Shown here piece by piece: positions 37,571 to 49,948 of a stretch of 64,000 nt of DNA. The translations under genes and the position numbers were made by a program. The notes under the pieces were generated by a model. The model made no database searches. It was not told the DNA's origin and saw nothing but the letters and a program-made list of their open reading frames with translations. Source of the DNA: Cavenderia fasciculata (Eukaryota; Evosea; Eumycetozoa; Acytosteliales; Cavenderiaceae); NCBI RefSeq assembly GCF_000203815.1, contig NW_004457624.1:2542001-2606000 (forward strand), written 5' to 3'. Numbering within the stretch: the first letter of the stretch is position 1; each line of letters begins with the position of its first letter.

Positions 37571-37588
37571 GGGGGGGGGGGGGGGGGG
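37571..37588 (+). repeat. G18 homopolymer upstream of the Myb start codon
   Basis: Eighteen consecutive G on the + strand, so C18 on the coding strand, 28 bp upstream of the ATG at 37543. G homopolymers of this length are rare in A/T-rich DNA. It may lie in the 5' UTR. Confidence 0.9.
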
Positions 37589-38047
37589 AGTAGTTAACCT
37601 TTAGGGTAACCTGGGTAAAAATCAAGCTTTGAAACTAAGCTCTTTAACTAATCTATATTAGAATATTATATAGATTACAATATTGTTGTTGAATTGACAA
37701 TTAAATTGTTTTTTTGGGTAAAATTTATAAAAAAAAGAAAGATGAAATGAAAACTAACTAACTAACTAACTAACCTGGATAGATTGATATTGGAAATGAA
37801 TGGATTATTTATAAGTTAGTATGTATGTCCAAAGAAGAAGAAGACGTCGATTTGATTGATTTGTATAAATGGTGAGGAGTGAGAGAGTCGATGATCTTGT
37901 TTAAGAAATATTGGTGACAGCAGCGGTAACAGATGTAGAGATACACATATTGTAGAGAATTGGCAGCATCAGTCTGACCATCAGCAGCAGCAGCAGCAGT
38001 CTGATTAGCAACCCATACCGTCACGACAAGATGAAGGTTTTGTGTAT

Positions 38048-38071
38048 GCTAGCCAGCTGAGCTAGCCAGCT
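38048..38071. repeat. tandem 11-bp repeat with 2-bp spacer
   Basis: GCTAGCCAGCT occurs at 38048-38058 and again at 38061-38071, separated by GA. The 13-bp period places both copies on nearly the same helix face, as in tandem factor sites. It is about 0.5 kb upstream of the Myb start. Confidence 0.6.
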
Positions 38072-41000
38072 ATCTTTGTAATTAATTAACCTTTGTTAGG
38101 TTTGGTTTGGATGAGTGAATGGAAGAAATGGAACTGCACACAACCACAAACCAAAATAGTGATTAACTGGATTTGTTGTGAGAACATTAGCAACACCAAA
38201 CAACAACCAAAAACCCATCACCACAAATAATGATTTTATGTTCACACACTATGGATAGTTGGAAACACAGTTGGTTATGTGTGTATATGTGTGTCTGTGT
38301 TGTGTGCAGAAAGAACAGTGTGGAGGTTGTGGGGTGTCGATGGATGGAAGAAAATCCGATGGTGACAAGAATGAAATCTACCAACAAAAGATGTGTAGAA
38401 ACTGTGCGCTACACTAGTAGTAGTTATGTTTGTTTCCATGTTGGTTGAACATCATCCATCCATCCATCCATCTCTTGTTGTTTTTTTTTTTTTTTTGACA
38501 AAAACAAAAAGTCAACACTTTGTGGGTGGGTGAATGCAAATTTATTTTTGGTGGGCCATTGATCAACTTCATCATCATATGACCAAAAGAATATGATTCT
38601 TCTGCTCTATAGACTTACACGACCTGACTAATATACAACAGTAACATAACAACATTTGTATTGTTTATATATATATTGACAAAAGAAGAAAGAAATGCAA
38701 TAGGGAGTTTTGTTAGCAAACCAACCAGCTAACCAAACAACCAACCTACAGTACAGTCCTCCTCCTCTTCATCAATCTCATTCATGAAATGATGAGTCCA
38801 GTGCACAGGACTGGAAACCAATCGTGAATTTGATTGATTGAGACTATGTATGTCTTTGGTTCCTATTTTTCAACATGTTATGATAAAGGATTGTAAAACA
38901 ATGTGGTGGGGTGGTGTGTGTGTGTGTGGTAGAACATAGCATACTTGCCTACCCCAATTAATTATTCTTAAAACTCTAATTAATGTGTCTCCACATTGTT
39001 GTTGTTTAACGTGGTGGCAGAGTGAGGGGGTAGGTAGGTGTGAGTGACCACTGTGTGTGGGTGCTTGAGTGGAAATTAGGGTGTGGTGGCTAAATATTGG
39101 TTCATTTCGAAAATCCAATTGTCGATGTGTGTTTGTGTGTTCCCAGTTACTTTGGAAAATTTTGATGCAAGGATGATCATTATTGCCTTTTTGATCAAGG
39201 ATGATGTGTTTTTCATGTGAAATATGATGTTAGCTGACGACACCAATCAATCAAAACCAATCACCGTTGGTGATAACAGCAGTATCATCAGTAGTTGATT
39301 GCTCTTACTCTTTTCTTTTCAACAACAAACATGCAATATTGAATGAACAAATGAATGAATGGAATTTAGAAGCAGTACTGCCACTACTACTGTTCTGATG
39401 TTTAAATAGAAAACCACCCCATTTCCACCACCACCACCACCACCTCCACCGCAATAACTACTACGGTGACTGACACTTGAATCTCCAACAGTCTAGACTG
39501 TTAGTAGTAGTAGTGCTTGGGTTGATTCCTAACCACATGAACATTGAATGAGTGAGTGAAAAAACACAACAGTTGTTTGTGACAACTCTAACTAACTATA
39601 TACACAACAACTATATTGTTATGTAATACTTTACTATTAGATTTTGTTGTTGGAACCGTATCCAAATAATTAAATGAATAAATAAGAATAAATTGAGTGT
39701 GTTGACAATATTAAATAATAATAATTGATATTGATAAACAACAACTTGCCAGTATTATTTCCATATAGTAGTATATGATAGCTTTCCAAACCACAATGTG
39801 GGAGGAGATGGAATTTCAACCACTCCTTAAATTTAAAGACATTAGATGTGCAGATGTAGATGAAGAAGAATGTGTAGGTTTTTTTTTTTTGAATGTTAAC
39901 CCAGCCGACACTAATATTAGAGACGGGTATGGTGTGTAGAACAAACAGGCAAATTACATTTAAATGGGCCGAGTAAATAAGGGCTGGCCCTTGCCTAGTT
40001 AGTTTTAAAATTAAAAAAGGGGGTGTCCAAATAAAATGATTGGAAAAAACAAAAAAAATAAAAACAAAAAAGGTCCCTTGAACAAGGACCGGAGAAATAA
40101 ATAATGGTTGGGTATAAAACTTACCTTTTATGGTTAAAATCAAGGACGTTTGGACTGTTGGTAATATGTTGCCTAAAAATGGTAGGATATTGATGATGAT
40201 GATGATTGTTGATGAAACGGTTAATATTTGGTTGGGTAGGTAATGTTACTCTTATAATGATTGGAATATTAATTAAATATGTGATGACAATGAAAATTCC
40301 ACTTTGTCAAAAATAATAATAATTATAATCTTGACAATATATAGTAGAGTAGAGTAGAGGATTTAAATGAATAAATTTGTTGTTGGTTTTGTTTATCCTC
40401 CTCCTCCCTTGCTACGATTTTATTTTTATATATATACCATCAATTATTATTATTACTTCCACTACGTACGAACGACCCTGGAATGGATTCATTCGAACCA
40501 CATAATTTATTATATTATATGTGTGTATGTACCAACAATAAAAATAATAACAATCATACATCCACCCACTCCACCTCCTCTTTCGCATATCAACAACGAA
40601 ATCAAGTAAATCAAATATTATTATCATTGTTACTGCGGATAATAATACACTAGTGTCATGTGATGATATGATGCGCGGACATGGTGATTTTAATTTGTCG
40701 TTTTTTTTGTTGTGTGTCTGTGGTAGTGAAGTCAAGTGAGTGAGCGGAGTGGTATGGGGATCGTGGAGAGAGACAGATAAATTAAACGCGATTCTTTCTT
40801 CTTCCTTCATAGCTATGATCACATGTTATCATGAATCGTATTTATATAAATAACCCTTTAAATGAATATTTGGGTGCCATCTCTAACACCTTTTTTGATG
40901 TTGTTGTTGTCATCACATTAATACATTTATTTCCATAAATGTGGTTGTGTGTTTTGGATCATATCCAACGGAAACATATCTCGATCAAACAAAGATACAC

Positions 41001-43956
41001 GATTAAGATTGATTTGAAAATTGACCCCCCAAACGAGTAGTTCATACCACCATTGTCCATCCACCAACAACAGTGAATACAGGTGTATATGTGTGTGTGT
41101 GTGTGTTATTCCGATAATAAATCATGAACATGAAAATGAGGGGAGGGGTGGGTATGAAAAAAAAAATACGAATGGAATGAAATATGGATGGAACGAAATA
41201 TGGATGGATTATGTATTGGTTGGTATAGTACCCATCCATACTTTTTGTACAAAAATAGGACAATAATGTATGTGAAAATTTATATGTATATATTTGGTGA
41301 TACCGTACCATGCCATAATGGTGATTGGGTATGGATCATATGATTATGGTGAATGGTCTTTTTTTTTTTTTTTTTAATAACTTACCAAATATAAACTAAA
41401 TACTATATATATGTGTATTTAAATCGTGATATGTCTATCACTCCTTTGAATGGATGGACTGCTACGGTTGGGTTGAGATGGATATTTATATATATGCGGC
41501 GGGACAATGACTGCAAATAAATGATGATTTATTTTTTTGAAAGTAAAAAATAATGAAACAACTTGAGAGAAAAGGAAGGAAGGAAGGAAGGATAAATAAT
41601 AAATAATACTTGTATGAAAATAAGTATAGTAGATATATATAGCAGAGAGAGAGTTATAAATATCCCCATTTTTTAAAAAAAAAAAAAAAAAAAAAAAAGA
41701 GAGAATGAAGAAAGGTCCAAATAAGGTCAGCTGATGCTGATGATGAAACACTACTGCAGTAAACTAACTAACTACTTTATCTCAAGTGTGAGAATAAAAG
41801 AGTGATACGATAGATTCTGCTTCTGCTGCTGATGATGGATGATGACATGACTGTTTGTGTTTAATTAACTTTCATATGAAACGGATTAAACTACCCTGTC
41901 TATTGATTGAATGAGTGCGCCCACACCCGCACACGCCCCCCCCACACACGGTCGGCACAAACAATTTAAAATTAATCTGCTTCGTGGAGCACCTGAAAAG
42001 TCGCCTGTGTCTCTGTCTGACACCCCCCAAACCAAGGAAGAAGATACAATATCGTCGAGCCCATGGTTCTTCTATGAACAAACAAACTATCGTATATGGG
42101 GCTGCAAATGAAATGACAAGCAAGCATCATCCTTTTAATTCATTCATATCTCTGTCTTGGATATTAATTAATAATGTTCTGCCTTCTGCTCGATCACTCG
42201 CAGCAGAACTTTGCTGTCTTTTTTGTTTGTTGGTTAGAATCAAAACAAAGGAGAAGCAATTTTTCGTCAAGGGTTTCCACCCACCTCCTCTCTCTTTGAT
42301 GCTTGCTGAATGATGACGATGACGATAGTGGAGCTCATGATTGGTCAACAATTCTTCTAAACAACTGTTGACATGAAATGAACCAACCCAACATCTCGCC
42401 CAAACATGATCGGGGCGCAGATATTTGTGTGTTTTTTGTTAAATTAATTAGTCTACGGATTGGAGGGGTGGGAACATCCCAAAAAAAGATATGCGAAACG
42501 TGATCAATGACCCCTCAAAACCCGCAGAGAGAGAGCCCGCGCAAACTTGATGGTTTGCACAGACACAGACCAATGAAAATGACGACTTTTAGAGTGTCTT
42601 TGAAAATGATCACATGGCAACACTGAGGTGTAAAATTTGGAGCAAAGAACATGGAGGTGGATTTCATGTCGTCCAAACAAATAAATGTTACATACCTTTC
42701 TTTATGATTTGGTGACCAACAACAAAGTTTGTTTGACTTTTTGAATCGACTGAACTGGTAGGGACTTGTCTGGCTACAAAGTAGTGATATATTTCAAAAA
42801 AAAGAGAAAGAGATGAAGAGCTCAGTCGTGTAGGTTAGGTTGGATTGGAATGGAGAAGGTGAGGGTGAAAAAGGAATGGAAAGGATTGATTCAAAACAGT
42901 TGTTGAATGAGTGGAAATGGAATGGGACAGATTTGGTAATGATTACAACATATATAAATATATTAGTACAACAACAACAGCAACAACAAACAACAACGAT
43001 CTATTCACCTAATGAGAAAAAAGATTAAACAGATACAAAGATATTAATGTATAACTAACTTTGTGTGTGTGTGCGTGTTTCTTTGATCAGTTGTTGAGTT
43101 GCGGATGTTCAAAGTAAGTGTGGATATGGAAATATGACTTTGTGATTTGATGTGTGTGTGTGTGGGTGGACAGTGTTGTTCGATGCAAGATTGGTATGTA
43201 GGTAGGTGTGTGGGTGGATGGATGGACACTGTTGCTACTGATACTACTAATCCTCTGATTTATCTATCTTTTTTTGACTATTGACCAACGAACCACAACA
43301 ATAAATTAACAATGTTGTATATTGAGTTGATTAGATATATCTTTAAAAGAGAGGTAGGGTTTCAACCAGAGAAGAGTGGGAGGAGGGTTTGGTTGAAGGG
43401 GTGGGGGAGTCAGCTGATCGGTTCAAGATAATAATAATAATGATAATGATAATAATAATATTGGCAGGAATATGATATGATATGATTTAATTTGATTGAC
43501 CTGTGGTGTGGGCTCAAAACAACAACAACAAAGAGTATGGGTAGGAGGGGGTGTGATTTTGATTGATGGAACAATACCTTGCCACAAACCGCGAATCCGT
43601 AAAACAATTTGTATATTAATGTCAAATGGTTCTATTATCCCTACCTTCTTTCTTTATCAAAGTGCGAACTAGCATCGATCACCACTAATGTTTACTTTTG
43701 GTATGTTGTGCTGTTTTTGGCTTATTGATCCAATATCACTATAACATCTGCTGCTACTTTCTCTTTTATTGTTCACTACTTTGAGGCAAAGTCGGGGCAT
43801 TCCATTAAACAAGCTTCATCATCACATGATCGAATTTAAAGGGTGTCTGCAAATACCCTTGGATGACAATTAAAAAACAACACTCCTACTACTCGCCAAA
43901 TCGAGAACCATCTAGCTGCAAGCCTTAACCAAGGCAGAGCCCCATTCATCTAAAAA

Positions 43957-43992
43957 CCCTAACCCCACCCCCACCCACTAACCCCCCCACCA
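43957..43992 (-). repeat. G-rich telomere-like / G-quadruplex-capable block
   Basis: The + strand has five C-tracts of three to seven bases, including CCCTAACCCC and CACTAACCCCCCC. The minus strand therefore reads as G-tracts separated by TTA, with GGTTAGGG inside. It is short and imperfect, so it is not a telomere, but quadruplex formation is plausible. Confidence 0.5.
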
Positions 43993-44695
43993 CTTTGATT
44001 AGTTACCACAGGCAGCCAATTCTGCCCGATTCACGTGCAAAGAATCTATGGGGGCAAAAACAACAAAAAGGGAGATAACGACACGTGTCAACTGAACTGA
44101 TAATAATAATAAACATGTTTACCAAAAGTAAATTAATAATATATAAATATGGTCAATGAAAAGTCAGCTGGAAGATAGATGGATCGGTACCTCAGCCCCG
44201 TTTTACATTCTCTGAAACATGAGAGAGGTGTTGTTGTGGAAAAATGAAACGGTGTGGTTGACACAGCAGATATTTGATTTTTAATGCAATCAGCTGTCAG
44301 CCCCTCTTATCAAACCAAAACATGATGATGGTGAACATCACCAAACGATCGATTTTGATTGGTTTCACATTCACTGGTTATGCAGTTGGCTACTGTTTTG
44401 ATTGAGATTTTCATCCCTATAGAATTCATTTCTACTTTATAAAGGAGATTACTTTATCTGTTTTAGCAGGTAAACGAAAAAAAGGAAAGGATGAGTGATC
44501 TTTTATGTTACTATTTGATCAAAGACCAAATAAATCTAAATGACTGTATATGGCAAAGGTGGTGTTGGTGATGGTGATGGTGATGTTGTTCCAGATCTGA
44601 AAAAGTCATCATCATTCTTCCCAAATGAAGCTTTATCCATTTTCTTATTATTATAATAATCTATCTACGAGACATTACGTTACGATTCATAGCAT

Positions 44696-45681
44696 TTATT
44701 TATCTATGTCCATTGTAGTAGAGGTGGAGGCAGGTGTGGATGTAGAGGTTATATTATTATTCGCAGTTTCACTACTATTATTTACAATTGACTGTTGTTG
44801 TTGTTGTTGTTGTTGTTGTTTTTGATACTTTTCCAATTTCTTTTTATAAAGTATCTTTTGTTTCTCTAGTTGTTGTATTGCTTGAAGCGTTGTATTTACC
44901 TCTCCTTCTGTTTGTTTACATGAATCTCGATATTTAGCAATGTCTGCCAATACTTTAGTTCTTCCATCCACTATTTTATTAATCTCTGTTTGTTCTTGTA
45001 ATGTTAATGCTAAATAGATAGAAAGAAAGAAAGAGGGGAGGATTAATTTAAAAGAAGAAGATGGATAGAGATTGATATATATGATGTTTATACATACATT
45101 GTTCAGTTAATTTTTTAGAAGCATTTGATTCTGGTCTTTTATCTGGTAGTTTAACTAGATTGTAGAATGCTTCTGTTGGATCGTGAAAGACAACTACATC
45201 GAGTGTCTCTGATACAACTGGTTGTTTTGTTTTAATACCATCGGGAGGATGTAATCGAAGAAGGTGGAATAGGTCAAGTGGCTTTTCATTTGGATCCGTA
45301 AAGTATATCGTTACTCCTAGATCAAACTCTCCCCATCCAGTTTCACTCATTTCATATGGCGGTACTTCGACAGCTATAATTGATTTAAATCAATCAATCG
45401 ATTGTTGTTAGAAGAAGAGTTTAATTGAATGAAATGAATAGACTATGTCTTGTCCTCTATTCTACTTCTATTCTCTACATACTTCTATTTGGATTCTTGA
45501 AACTTGCATGTAAATGAAAGACAACCTTTTTAATGAATGGTAGATCTTCATTATTCAATCCTCTTAAATAAGCAGTCCATTTATGTGTATGTGTATGTCC
45601 GTCGGCTTTCTTTCCCAACCAATGTGAAATTGAACCTACAACAATCGATCTTTCAAATCTTCCTTTTACCTTTTTCACCAT
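44696..45681 (-). CDS. yeats4: YEATS-domain protein, YEATS4/GAS41 (Yaf9) homologue
   Basis: Three exons, 45483-45681, 45098-45373 and 44696-45009 (complement), encode 262 residues. The YEATS domain spans about residues 8-140: [30 protein letters not shown], then [38 protein letters not shown] and [21 protein letters not shown]. The GWGEF loop and neighbouring aromatics form the acyl-lysine pocket in this family. A coiled coil (about 165-235) follows, with a Gln9 run, as in GAS41, where it mediates dimerisation and complex assembly. In other eukaryotes this protein is a subunit of the SWR1/SRCAP and NuA4/TIP60 chromatin complexes. The Ser/Thr/Asn tail is low complexity. Confidence 0.93.
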
Positions 45682-45912
45682 TCTATATATGTCAATCTAT
45701 ATTCTTTATAATAATGCTTTGATTGTACTGATGATTGATAATGATGATGATGTTATCAATCTAATCTCGATGCACTATATACAACAACTTTTAAGAGTTG
45801 GGTGATCTTCAAAAACAATGAAATTTTCGAAATTCAAACAAACAAAAAAGATGGAACATAAACTATATATGTATGTATATATATATTATAATAATAATAA
45901 TAATCGATAGTT

Positions 45913-47454
45913 TTATTCTTTTGATCTTTCAAGGATAAATCTATCCTTGTATTCTTTAAATGAAGAATTTTTAATGCTATTTTGAATTTCAACAAAGAAT
46001 CCAGTGTAATGTGAAACATTGTGACTATAATAATAATAATTGGAATGAACTAATTAGTTTAGATGTTTTACATGTAATCAACATTTTATATATATATATA
46101 ATACTTACATTGTTAGTAATACTTGAGCAGTCATTTCATGAGTATTGAGTAGATGATGTATATAGGCACGAGTATGATTTTTACAAGTAAAACATGGACA
46201 TTGATCATAGATGGGCGTAGCATCGATGACATATTTAACATCCCAAAGATTCATTTTACTAGATCCCTTTAATTTGGAACTATCATCAACATTCTTTAAA
46301 TCATCATATTTATAGGTAAAAGTTAGAGCATGTCCAAACTCTGTCAATGTATTTGGATAACTAAAATAAATAAATAAATAGTTTGATTAGTTACTATTGA
46401 CTCTTTTTCTTTCTATCTCTTTCTATTTAAATATATTAACATACTTTGTACTAAATAAATCAATACCCATTTCAATGAGTGATAATACTTGTTCTGGTGC
46501 ACCAATACCGGTGATTAAAATTGGTTTATCCGATGGTAATAATTCCACCAACTTTGGAATTTGTTGTGTTCTCTCTTCAATGGTTTCATTGGTACCATAG
46601 TTTGCCAAAGTGTATCCTCCAACACTCTTTGTTGTAGCAATATCTTTGTTATATTTTAATAATAATTCTTCATTCTTTCCACCAATAATATTTGCAAATA
46701 CTGTACTCTATATAGATATAGATATAGATATTCAAAACTCATATGTCAATAAATAGTCATTATTATCAATCAATTCTACTTCTTTAGCTTCTTCTTCTTC
46801 TTCTTCTTCTTACCTTATTAACAGATTGATTAGATAATAAAGTATCCAATTGTTTTGTAGAATAATCCAATTGCTTTCTTAATTTCTTTTGAGAAGTACT
46901 CCAATAGTTATCAAATGATAGTGAGGTAACAAAGTCTGGTTTAGCAGCAAGAACAGTCTTTATAAAGTCTTCAGTTGGGCATCTAACATTACCCTTTCTA
47001 GCCAATACATTAAAAGATTGATCATTAAAAGTATTCTCTTGATATGTATTTGAATCTCTAACTGCCAAATATAGAATATGTTCTTGTAAACTAAGGAATG
47101 AATGTGCTCCTTTACCATACTTTTGTAATGTATCTTTGAATTGTACACTTTAAACCAAATATATATAATGATTATTAATCATCTCGATTCATTCATTCTT
47201 TCTTTGCTTACTATATTATATTATACATACATGTCTTGTAATAACAATTGCATAGTACGAACATTCCAATAAGGTAAAGAGTTTAATAGATCCTTTGTAA
47301 GGTTATCAGGACTACCTTGTTTTGTGTATAGAATGAATGCAGGTGTTTGGATCTCTTTCTTAGTATTGTTGACAGAGTCTGTAATAGTCAATGTTGTAGA
47401 TCTACTCTTTTCATCTTGTTTAATATCATTCAATGATAATGTTACACTCTCCAT
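45913..47454 (-). CDS. qtrt2: queuine tRNA-ribosyltransferase accessory subunit 2 (QTRT2)
   Basis: Five exons, 47231-47454, 46814-47147, 46445-46707, 46109-46360 and 45913-46024 (complement), encode 394 residues. The start is the ATG at 47454; the codon before it is GTG. Landmarks of the family in order are IQTPAFILYTKQGSPDNL, KPDFVTSLSFDNYW, VFANIIGGKNEELLLKY, GGYTLANYGTNET, KPILITGIGAPEQVLSLIEMGIDLFSTNYP and a zinc site CPCFTC...YIHHLLNTHEM (about 328-352). The GGYTLA and EMGIDLF spacing matches the accessory rather than the catalytic subunit. It pairs with QTRT1 to exchange guanine for queuine in the wobble position of GUN-anticodon tRNAs, near mitochondria in animals. QTRT1 is not in this window. 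Confidence 0.93.
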
Positions 47455-47965
47455 CACTTCAACTTCTTCTTTGATATTATAATATATCTCTTTTTTGATA
47501 GATAAAGTAAAAATTTGTACTACTCATTCATTTCGTTCGGGTTTTCATTGTTTTGGATCAAAAAAAAAGAAATTAAAAAGTTGTTGGAGTATAATATTAT
47601 TAAGATATATTGATGATGATAAAATTTATTAAATGATTAAGGTTTTGTACAAACTAATAGTTGTGTGTGATATCTGGGGGGTTTTAATGTTTGGGGGAAA
47701 AATAAAGTAAATCTCGCTAAGATGTTCACTTTATCAAATAAAGGGCGATTTGTTGTTGGTATAAGGTGGGTGGTTGGAATGGAATAGAATTGGGTGAAAG
47801 TTATTATTATTATTAAACATTATAAGGTTGATGGAAGCTATATTCTCATCGGTTCGCTCTTCTCTCTTTTTCTCTCTCTCTCGGGTATATTATTATTATT
47901 ATTGTTGTTGTTATATTTTTGTTTTTTTTTTTGTTTTGTTCATAATTATGTCTAAATATCAAGTT
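47455..47965. other. QTRT2 promoter and PUF 3' UTR
   Basis: 511 bp of A/T-rich DNA with ATTATT and TCTCTC runs. No gene or RNA element is recognised. Confidence 0.6.
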
Positions 47966-49948
47966 TTAAACTTGAAGAATCTTTTTCTGAATATGTATTA
48001 CATAGGGAGTTTTAATTTGGTGAATGTATGGAACGATGATCTTTACAAGTTTGGCATGTTGATTTTCGTCGGATACATCGAGTGCGGTTTGGATGACAAA
48101 GTTTGCGTACTTGTCCTGGAGGAGGGTGAGTATGTCGGCGTTGGTCAACTCGCCAATGATAATGTCGTAGGTCTCGGCGTCGGCCACTTGCAGACACTTT
48201 TCAATGACGTTGCTGCTAAACTTTTGGACAGAGAGGTCGGCAATGTTTCCAACAAGACTCTTGATGAGCTTGGACGAGTAGTGCTTGTTGTTGCTGAGCA
48301 AATGTTGCACGACATAGTTACCAAACTGGTCCTGGACGAGTTGGAGCGAGCACGAAGTGATCTTGTTGATGAGCTGCTCGAGTTGCTTCTCGTTGGAGTG
48401 GTCGATGCAGCGGTTGACGACGGTGCAGCCAACCTTGTGGGTGCAAATATCGACAACGTTGCCCATGATGGCATCTACGATGAACTGGTTCTGCTCGGGT
48501 GAGAAGAGTTTGAGGAACGACTGGATCAAGTAGTTGCCCTTGTTGTCCTTGGAGAGTGTGATGACCTTGTCGCGAATCGACGCAATGATACAGTCGACTT
48601 GCTCGGGTTCGAGATACTGCAACACCTTTTGAATACCGTGGATACCGTAAATGTGGCACGCAAACGTCTCGACCATTGGTGCGATACGGTCGACAATCAT
48701 TCTACGTTGAGCCGAGCTGCAATACTTCATCAACTGTGGGATGAGGTACTGTCCGTATGGGTCCAACAGACACGACTGGATATGCTCAAAGACCTCGTTA
48801 AAGATAAGTGTTACATGTTCGCTGTCGGGGTTTTCTTCGAGCTTCTTTTGGAGGAATCTGCAGCCGGCTTGGTACTTGGTGAGATGGTAGATTTGGCCGG
48901 TGATCTCCTCGAGCGAAGTGCATTTGATGGGCAAATCTTGTTGGTTGACAATGGCACCCATACTCACAGACTTGGTCATCTGCTTGCGTGGCATTTGTTG
49001 TTGGTCGACCAAGTTGTTGTTGCTGTTGCTCTTGCCCTTGGGTGGCGACACATCACCTTTGTGGAGACCAGAGATATTTGTATTACTACTAGATTTGGTG
49101 AGGGGTGGCTTATTGGTTCTATCGAAACTATGTGATGGTTGATTATTGCTGAGACTATTGATGCTATTGTTATTGTTGTTGTTGTTGTTGTTCTTTGTGA
49201 TGGTTGGCATAGAGGGTGATTTCTTAATCTTTGAACCTCCACCGGTCAAACTACCAAACGAGTTGGCAAGATTGTTGAGGGCTGCCGAGTTGGATGATGA
49301 TGATGCTACACTGGTAAGTGGGGGGAGTGATCCGCTAATTCCACCAATACCATTGGTAATATTGTTGGATGATGATGAACTATTGAGTTTTCTTGGTGAT
49401 TTGTGTTGTGTTGGTTGTTGTTGTTGTTGTGGAATATTTGAAGTGATAGAGGCTGGAGTAAGTGGTGGTTGTGATGTTTCCTTTCTTGGTGATCCAGCTC
49501 TTCCAAATTGACCACCAATCACTGGTGGGAATGCTGATTCTCCTAATCCATGGAATGATAAACTTGGAATTTCTAAAGAAAATAAAAAATTACATTAATA
49601 ACCAATAATATTATTATTATTATTTTGGTTTCATTTCATACCTGGAGGAGCAGTAAGCTTATAATAAGTACTTTCTGAAAAAGCAATATTCATTTGATTA
49701 ATTAATAGATCATCGGCAGAGTTGTAAATGATACTTTTGAGCTTTTGGATCAGGTTTGATTGATCACAAATTTGACGGTCTTTGGCATCGATGTTGAGGT
49801 CATTGTTGTTGTTGAATGATGATGACGATGGTGTAATATATGAATGATGTGACAAAGAATTGCTTCCAATGTGAAATGGATATAATTGAGATGGAGCCTC
49901 TTTGTTAAACTGTCTTAAATAGTCTGTTGTTGTTGTAGTAGTTTGCAT
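47966..49948 (-). CDS. Pumilio-family (PUF) RNA-binding protein
   Basis: Two exons, 49642-49948 and 47966-49572 (complement), encode 637 residues. The N-terminal half is Asn, Ser and Gln-rich low complexity, typical of Pumilio proteins and likely disordered. From about residue 315 a PUF homology domain follows with eight repeats. Successive core helices read YQAGCRFLQKKL, DPYGQYLIPQLM, HIYGIHGIQKVL, DNKGNYLIQSFL, HKVGCTVVNRCI, DQFGNYVVQHLL, QKFSSNVIEKCL and DKYANFVIQTAL. Positions 12, 13 and 16 of each helix set base recognition (for example N-Y..Q, C-R..Q), so the target can be read from the standard PUF code. It ends shortly after repeat 8. It likely binds 3' UTRs of mRNAs and represses or localises them. 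Confidence 0.95.

Larger units (their letters stand above)
37544..44695. other. 7.15-kb gene-free region upstream of the Myb gene
   Basis: No convincing coding frame on either strand. The longest open frames (157 codons at 39670-40143, 136 at 40412-40822, 132 at 41915-42313) are low-complexity or lack splice partners. The region is visibly less A/T-rich than introns. It carries many G-box-like GTGTGGGTG and CACCC patches, CA/GT runs (about 41085, 43070, 43150), E-boxes CACGTG at about 44033 and 44084, a 13-bp-period direct repeat, two TGATCACATG copies and a C-rich block. It may be an unusually large control region or may hold unrecognised non-coding RNA genes. Confidence 0.5.

Noticed and set aside
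39670-40143. Open frame of 157 codons on the minus strand in the Myb upstream region
   Set aside because: Hydrophobic and aromatic-rich translation of T-rich DNA, with homopolymer-derived runs and no family resemblance or splice partner.
40440-40500. Possible tRNA, because GGTTCGAAT appears on the minus strand
   Set aside because: No A box at the right distance and no acceptor-stem pairing.
40412-40822. Open frame of 136 codons on the minus strand
   Set aside because: Composition follows repeats (CACTCACTT, TATTATTA). No domain or consistent splice sites.
41683-41699. Long A-run as a retroposed poly(A) tail
   Set aside because: A and T homopolymers are common throughout this genome, and no upstream gene copy or target-site duplication is visible.
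47828-48502. 224-codon open frame antisense to the PUF repeats
   Set aside because: A mirror of the PUF repeats with no domain of its own.
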